Positions 58,725 to 64,000 of a DNA stretch of 64,000 nucleotides are shown here, in pieces. Made by a program: the position numbers and the translations under genes. Under the pieces are notes generated by a model. It ran no database searches, was not told where the DNA came from, and was given only the letters and a program-made list of their open reading frames with translations. Source of the stretch: Simmondsia chinensis (Eukaryota > Streptophyta > Magnoliopsida > Caryophyllales > Simmondsiaceae); the NCBI GenBank assembly GCA_018398585.1, contig JAGTTD010000018.1, forward strand, positions 9,307,501 to 9,371,500, read 5' to 3'. Within the stretch, counting starts at the first letter, position 1; each line of letters begins with the position of its first letter.

Positions 58725-58799
58725 CTCGTTACTGCCGATCGAGCAAGTTTTTTGGTTGATTGGAGCTGATAAAGCGCTTAGAGTGAGAAGCAACAGCAA

Positions 58800-60190
58800 G
58801 TGGTGTTACAACACGATCAGGAGCTACAAAGGCTATTACAAATCCATCTTATGCTGAGGTTGTTAGTGCTAATGCTGCAACAGAGCAGCAAGTTGTTACA
58901 GTTAGTCAATTAAACATTCATATGAAAGAAATGCTCACTTAGTTACAACAATCACAAGGTGAATTGGTGCAAGAACTAGATCAAAAGTTTAATGATCGAT
59001 TTGATCAGCAAGTACTGCAATTTGAGGAGAAGATTGCTGATCGAGCTAATCAGCAATCACAGGAGTTTGAGGAGAAGTCAGCAAACGCAGCCGTTTGAGG
59101 AGAAGTTTGCTGAATTGCACAATCAATTCAGTAGACAAAATGCGTCCTTCGGTACTGGACCTCTGCTACCTGCTAGTATGTTACCTGTGAGCCAACAGAT
59201 GCGACCTCCTGATGAGGTGAATCCTCAAATGCCAAATGCTGATGCTAGGCCACAAGATCGACCTCCAATAGCTAATATGACTGTTAGGTCTCATGATCAT
59301 CCACTTGATCAAACACACTCTCCACCTTCCAGTATGAATGTGGAATAGAATGATCGACCCCTTGATCAGATGCAACAGCAACATCCTGGAAGTAATAATG
59401 CTTCTTTGAGCAATAGTTTTGGTGGCTATAGGCAGCCAAGGATTCAAATTGAGCCATTCGATGGAAAACAACCAGAGTCTTGGATAAGGAGGTGTGATCG
59501 GTATTTCAATTTCTATCACATTGATGATGCAGAGAAGGTTGAATTGGCAGCTATGTATCTTTAAGGAGATCATGAAGTGTGGCTTTATAGTCTATTAAAG
59601 AGAAATCCTACAATTTCTTAGGTTGAGTTTGTGGAGGAGCTTTGTGAGCACTACGGTGATGAAGATTCAAGTGACATTGCTGATAATTTCAATAAGGTGG
59701 TTCAAGTATCAATTGTGAAAGAGTAGATGAGAAGATTTGAGAATCTTAGAGCTAGTATGTTAGCTGCTTATCCTCAAGCGAGTCATACTATGTATCAAGT
59801 TTCATAAGTGGCTTAAAGCCCAAGATCAAGAACCTTGTCAAAGCACTTAGCCCTAAAACTTTGACCCAAGCCTATGCAAAGGCTAAACTCTTTGAGGCTA
59901 TGGTTCTTGCATCCAGTGATGGGCCAAGGTAAAAAGGAGGAAGTTCCCAGCAAGATTAGAAGGGATTAGATCGATCCAAAGTCACTCGTCCTATTGAAAA
60001 GAAGAATCAAAGGCCCTGTTTTAAGTGCAATCAGCCGTATCAATTTGATCATAAGTGTAATTCCAAATTCCTCATGACAGTAAGAGGAATTAGTGCTGAT
60101 GAGAAGTCTGGAAGTATTGAGGATGAAGTTGAGATCTCCACGAAGGCTTTGACAGGAAATGGAGCTCATAACACAATCAGGATCAAATGA
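58800..60190 (+). pseudogene. Ty3 gag relic with zinc knuckle
   Basis: Early text is glutamine-rich and repeats FEEK units (58990-59130). The capsid-like domain starts RIQIEPFDGKQPESWIRRCD (about 59440-59500) with a stop after AAMYL at 59564. The zinc knuckle CFKCNQPYQFDHKC lies at about 60016-60060, of the C-x2-C-x7-H-x-C type seen in plant Ty3 elements. Multiple stops break it. Confidence 0.8.
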
Positions 60191-60560
60191 AAAGCTGGCA
60201 AGAGTCTATTGTCATCTTGATTGACAGTGGAAGCACTCATAGTTTCATTGATCCAAAGTGGTGAGGAAAGCAGGCCAAAAAAGTGATCAAAACTCACCCC
60301 TTAGCCGTGACCGTTGCTGATGGGAATTCAATCTAACTCAGACTAAATGCCAAGGATTGAACTGGTCTATGCATGCCTACAAGTTTGAGTATGACTTCAG
60401 GATCTTGCCATTGGGTGGCTGTGATATGGTTCTTGGAGTTGATTGGATGAGATCCTTCAGTCCTGTGATTTTTGATTTTGCTAAGCTGACTGTCTTTTCA
60501 AAGACAAGGATCAACTGTTACATTGCGAGGCATGGAGGAGCAAGTTCAATTACAGTTGAT
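60191..60560 (+). pseudogene. Ty3 protease relic
   Basis: Active-site text VILIDSGSTHSFID (about 60210-60252). The downstream part, FRILPLGGCDMVLGVDWM (about 60395-60450), matches the end of the domain. A stop separates them. Confidence 0.8.
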
Positions 60561-60649
60561 TAAGGGAAAGAGCTTAGTAGGTGCTATTAGAAGAGGTGCT
60601 TATCAGTGGGTTGGTCATGTCTTTGCAATATCACATATAGAATTTTGAG

Positions 60650-62010
60650 AGTTTTCCCAGCCTGAAGTGAAAGCATTGATAGAAGAATTTGAGGATCTGT
60701 TTAAGTAACCTAAGGCCTTACCTCCCAAGAGGAATTTGGATCGTGCAATTCCTTTGAGGTCCAATTCAAAACTTATAAAGTTGAGACCTTACAAGTACCC
60801 TCATGCACAGAAAACAGAAATTGAGAGGCAGGTGGAAGAATTACTTAAAACATGCTTCTTAAGACAGAGTCATGGCCCTTTCGCTTCTCCTGTCATACTT
60901 GTTAAGAAGAAAGATGGTTCAACAAGGATGTGCATAGACTACAGGAAACTTAACTCCTCGACAGTTAAGGATAAGTTTCCAATCCCAATTATTGATGACC
61001 TGTTGGATGAGTTGCAGGGGTGCACACTACTTTTCCAAGCTGGAATTGAGATAGGGCTATCACCAGATCAGAGTGATGGAGCAGGACGTGTACAAGACTG
61101 CCTTCAGAACTCATCATGGGCATTTTGAGTTCGTGGTTATGCCTTTTGGCTTAACTAATGCTCCAGCCACTTTCCAGGCAGAGATGAATGATGTGTTCAA
61201 GCCATTTTTGAGGAGATTTGTGTAGGAATTCTTTGATGATATTCTGATTTACAGCTCTACTATGGTGGATCATCTGAAGCACTTGAGGGAAGTGTTCTTG
61301 GTAATGCGCAATCACAAGTTGTTTGCTAAATTGGCTAAGTGCTCATTTGCTCAGACTTAATTGGAGTACTTAGGCCATGTGATCTCCCATGAAAGAGTCT
61401 CTACTGATCCTTCCAAGGTTCAAGCAATGAAGGAATGGCCCATTCCTGGGACATTAAAGTAGTTAAGAGGTTTTTTGGGTTTGACTGGCTATTACAGGAA
61501 ATTTATAGCTAGTTATGGAGCAATCGCCAAGCCTCTAACTGATTTGTTGAAGAAGGGTGCATTCAAGTGGTTTGACAAGGCTCAGGAAGCATTTGAAGCT
61601 TTAAAGACTGCTATGTGTTCAACGCCTGTTCTTGCAATGCCAGACTTTGCAGTGGAGTTCGTATTGGAAACAGATGCTTATGGGAATGGCATTGAAGCAG
61701 TCTTATCATAGAAAGGAAGGCCAATAGCCTACCTTAGCCAAGAATTGAGTCCTAAACATCAAGTGTTGTCCACTTATAAGAGGGAGTATCTTGCAATCCT
61801 TCAAGCTATTGTTAAATGGAGACATTACCTAGATGGGCATCGATTCATCATCAAGATAGACCATCAGAGCTTGAAGTATTTGCTTGAGTAGAAAATTACT
61901 ATAAGAATTCAGAGGAAAGGCTTGATGAAGATGTTAGGACTTGATTACGCAATTGAATACCAGAAGGGAAAAGAGAACTTAGCAGCTGATGCTTTGTCTC
62001 ACAGGATGGA
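60650..62010 (+). pseudogene. Ty3 reverse transcriptase and RNase H relic
   Basis: RT fingers: HGPFASPVILVKKKDGSTRM and CIDYRKLNSSTVKDKFPIP (about 60870-60990). The palm has [17 protein letters not shown] (61140-61190) and FFDDILIYS (about 61231-61257), preceded by a stop. [13 protein letters not shown] is at 61480-61517. RNase H has [18 protein letters not shown] (61656-61710) and KENLAADALSHR (61967-62003). A frame change lies near 61030-61130, with stops near 61225, 61360, 61460 and 61709. Confidence 0.88.
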
Positions 62011-63060
62011 AGATTCTAAACAGGGGTTTTGTGGACCAATATCAGTCATTCTTCCATCATGGGTTGAAGAAGTATACAAGTCCTATGAGAATGACAACTC
62101 CGCATAGGAATGTATAACTGCATTCAGTATTGTCAAAACAAGCAACAAGGCTTCAAATGCAGATGTGACTGTTATTAAGGGAATTATCATATTGAAAGGC
62201 AAGTTATACATTGGGACCTCCACTGACCTGAGGCAGCAGATTATCATTGCTTCCCATGACTTTACTTGGGGTGGACATTCAGGGGTGGATGGAACATATC
62301 AGAGGCTTAGAGCTTATTTCAGCTGGACTAGTATGAAGAAGGCAGTGAAAGACCTTGTTCAAGCTTGTGAGATTTGTCAACAGACCAAGTAGGGCGATAG
62401 CAGGTATCAAGGCCTTCTCCAATCTCTACCTATTCCTGATGGAGCTTGGCAAGACATAAGTATGGATTTCATTGAAGATTTGCCTAAGTCAGAAGACAAT
62501 GAAGATATATGGGTAGTGGTGGATCAATTTACCAAGTTTAGTCATTTTGTAGCTTTGGCTAGACCTATGACAGCTGAAAAACTTGCAAGACTCTTCCTTG
62601 ACAACATTTACAAGCTTCATGGATTGCCACAATCCATAGTCTCGGACAGAGATAAGCTCTTTACAAGCCCTTTCTGGAAGGAGTTATTCAATCTGTTGGG
62701 GACTACATTGGCTCTTAGCTCTTCATACCATCCACAGATTGATGGACAAATAGAAAGAGTCAATCAATGCGTAGAAGAATACCTCCGGAGCATAGTATTT
62801 AGTCATCCCAAGGTTTGGGGCAGGTGGTTGTCCTTAGCGGAATACTGGTATAACACTCATGCTCATGCTTCTATTATAACTACTCCCTTCAAAGCCTTGT
62901 ATGGTTATGATCCCCCAACACCTTTGGTGCTGCAAGGAATTGTATCTTCAGTACCTGAAGTTACTGATTTGCTGTAGCAGAGGGAGAAATTAGTGCAGCT
63001 TTTGAAAGACAATCTTCATCAAGCTTAGGCTAGGAAGAAGCTGTATGCAGATACGAAAGG
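62011..63060 (+). pseudogene. Ty3 integrase relic
   Basis: The zinc region HDFTWGGHSG to CEICQQTK lies at 62255-62390, followed by a stop. The core is open at 62462-62977: MDFIEDLPKSEDNEDIWVV, IVSDRDKLFTSPFWKELF and SYHPQIDGQIERVNQC, retaining the D, D and E positions. A stop at 62975-62977 and another near 63028 follow. Confidence 0.88.
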
Positions 63061-63061
63061 T

Positions 63062-63498
63062 GTGGATAAGGCTTTTGAAGTGGGAGACATAGTATACTTG
63101 AAACTTCAGCCATACAGACAAACTACTATGGCTATGAGGAAGAATGTTAAGTTGTGTGCAAGATTCTTTGGGCCCTATAGGATATTAGAGAAAATTGGCA
63201 AAGTAGCTTATAAGTTGGAATTGCCTCCTGACTCTTACATTCACCCTGTTTTTCATGTGTCACTTTTAAAGAAACAGGTGAAGAAAGTCCATGAGAACTC
63301 AATACAACCTCCTAAAGTTGGTTCTAATGGGGCTTTGTTGTTGCAACCTACAGTGGTTTTGGATTCAAGGGAGCTGTGTGCTAATGGCAAAACGATCTAA
63401 GAAATTTTGGTGCAATGGTCCAACTTGGGCAAGAAGATTACAACTTGGAAAGAGCCACAGTTCTTGAAAAGCCAATTTCCTACATTTCATTCTTGAGA
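63062..63498 (+). pseudogene. Integrase C-terminus with chromodomain-like end
   Basis: Reads [36 protein letters not shown] and [16 protein letters not shown], then [13 protein letters not shown]. After a stop comes EILVQWSNLGKKITTWKEPQ. The last part fits a chromodomain of the kind found at the end of many plant chromovirus integrases. Confidence 0.8.
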
Positions 63499-63510
63499 CA
63501 AGAATGTTTT

Positions 63511-63524
63511 CAAGAAGAGGGGAA
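63511..63524 (+). other. Ty3 polypurine tract
   Basis: AAGAAGAGGGGAA directly before the 3' LTR. Confidence 0.85.
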
Positions 63525-63981
63525 TGTTATGATCTTGCTTAATGAGGCTCAATTCTGCTGAAGTGTTGTTGTTTGCTGCAGTGTTGTTGTTTTGCTAGCT
63601 AAGGCTTGATGTATTAGTCTTTAGTTAAGTGTTGCGTTTTAAGGTTGAGTTGTAAGTTGGTTAGTAGTGCGTTTGGCGCCAATTCTTCAATTGTTAGTTA
63701 AGTCAGTTGGTTGGTCTAAGCTAGCCAATTGTGGCGGCTGTGTGATTGAATAAGTCGGTCATGAGTTATCTTAGTTCAATGTTCTAGATTATGTATAAGT
63801 AGCTTGTTCAAATGTAATATTGATTCATTCTATGAAAATACGAAATATCTCTTTTGAGATCTTTCTCTCTTTCATCTAACTTTCTCTAATTCTCATCTCT
63901 TTCACTTCTCTTCTCATCTTAACTCTTTCTCTATCCTATCCTTCCACAAGGTTAAGCTTAAGTTGGACTTGAAGCTTAACA
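63525..63981 (+). repeat. Ty3 3' LTR (457 bp)
   Basis: Partner of 58262-58710, followed by the target duplication GCTGA. The last 14 bases of the window are host flank. Confidence 0.92.
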
Positions 63982-64000
63982 GCTGAGTAGGTTGAAGAGA

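Larger units (their letters stand above)
58262..63981 (+). mobile_element. Ty3 retrotransposon, complete length with perfect target duplication but many stops
   Basis: The LTRs are 58262-58710 and 63525-63981. GCTGA at 58257-58261 and 63982-63986 is a perfect 5-bp duplication. Order: LTR, primer site, gag with zinc knuckle, protease, reverse transcriptase, RNase H, integrase, chromodomain-like end, purine tract, LTR. Many stops are TAG or TAA in otherwise well-preserved codons. Confidence 0.93.

Overview
The window reads as plant nuclear DNA from a core eudicot. It is AT-rich and mostly LTR retrotransposons, with one spliced host gene whose product resembles Arabidopsis KUP3. The species cannot be fixed from the sequence. 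I found no intact second protein-coding gene, no tRNA gene and no functional rRNA gene.

Layout. (1) 1-12737 is an antisense Athila-like Ty3 element running off the left edge. Its upstream LTR is split at 3478-12286 by an antisense Ty1/copia element, and the left LTR of that copia carries a 5S-headed SINE (3832-4085). (2) 12738-15453 holds an inverted-repeat element, the tail of an old LTR element and featureless AT-rich DNA. (3) 15454-20822 is a decayed antisense copia with 180-bp LTRs. (4) 21114-31519 is a sense copia with an internal deletion; a chromodomain Ty3 element (24900-31025) sits in its 3' LTR. (5) 31520-32838 has an inverted-repeat element and a hAT-like MITE. (6) 32839-42608, minus strand, is the potassium transporter gene: eight exons, all splice phases consistent, 774 codons plus stop. 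Its introns hold a SMART/TRIM element, a 5S-headed SINE and MITE-like repeats. (7) 42609-46000 contains the presumed promoter and a long-TIR Mutator-like element. (8) 46000-48725 has pieces of two more LTR elements. (9) 49374-57761 is an LTR element with gag but no recognisable pol. It carries three tandem-repeat arrays, an antisense spliced ORF of the plant-retroelement extra-ORF type and an antisense F-box gene relic. (10) 58262-63981 is a complete-length but stop-ridden Ty3 element with a perfect 5-bp target-site duplication.

The transporter should mediate K+ uptake or transport across a membrane and appears functional. All retrotransposon reading frames seen here are broken. The most unusual feature is a small SINE family with a 5S rRNA-derived head joined to a tRNA-SINE-like body. 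Three copies are present, two with perfect 14- and 17-bp target-site duplications. The second is the pol-less LTR element that carries antisense cargo including an F-box gene copy.
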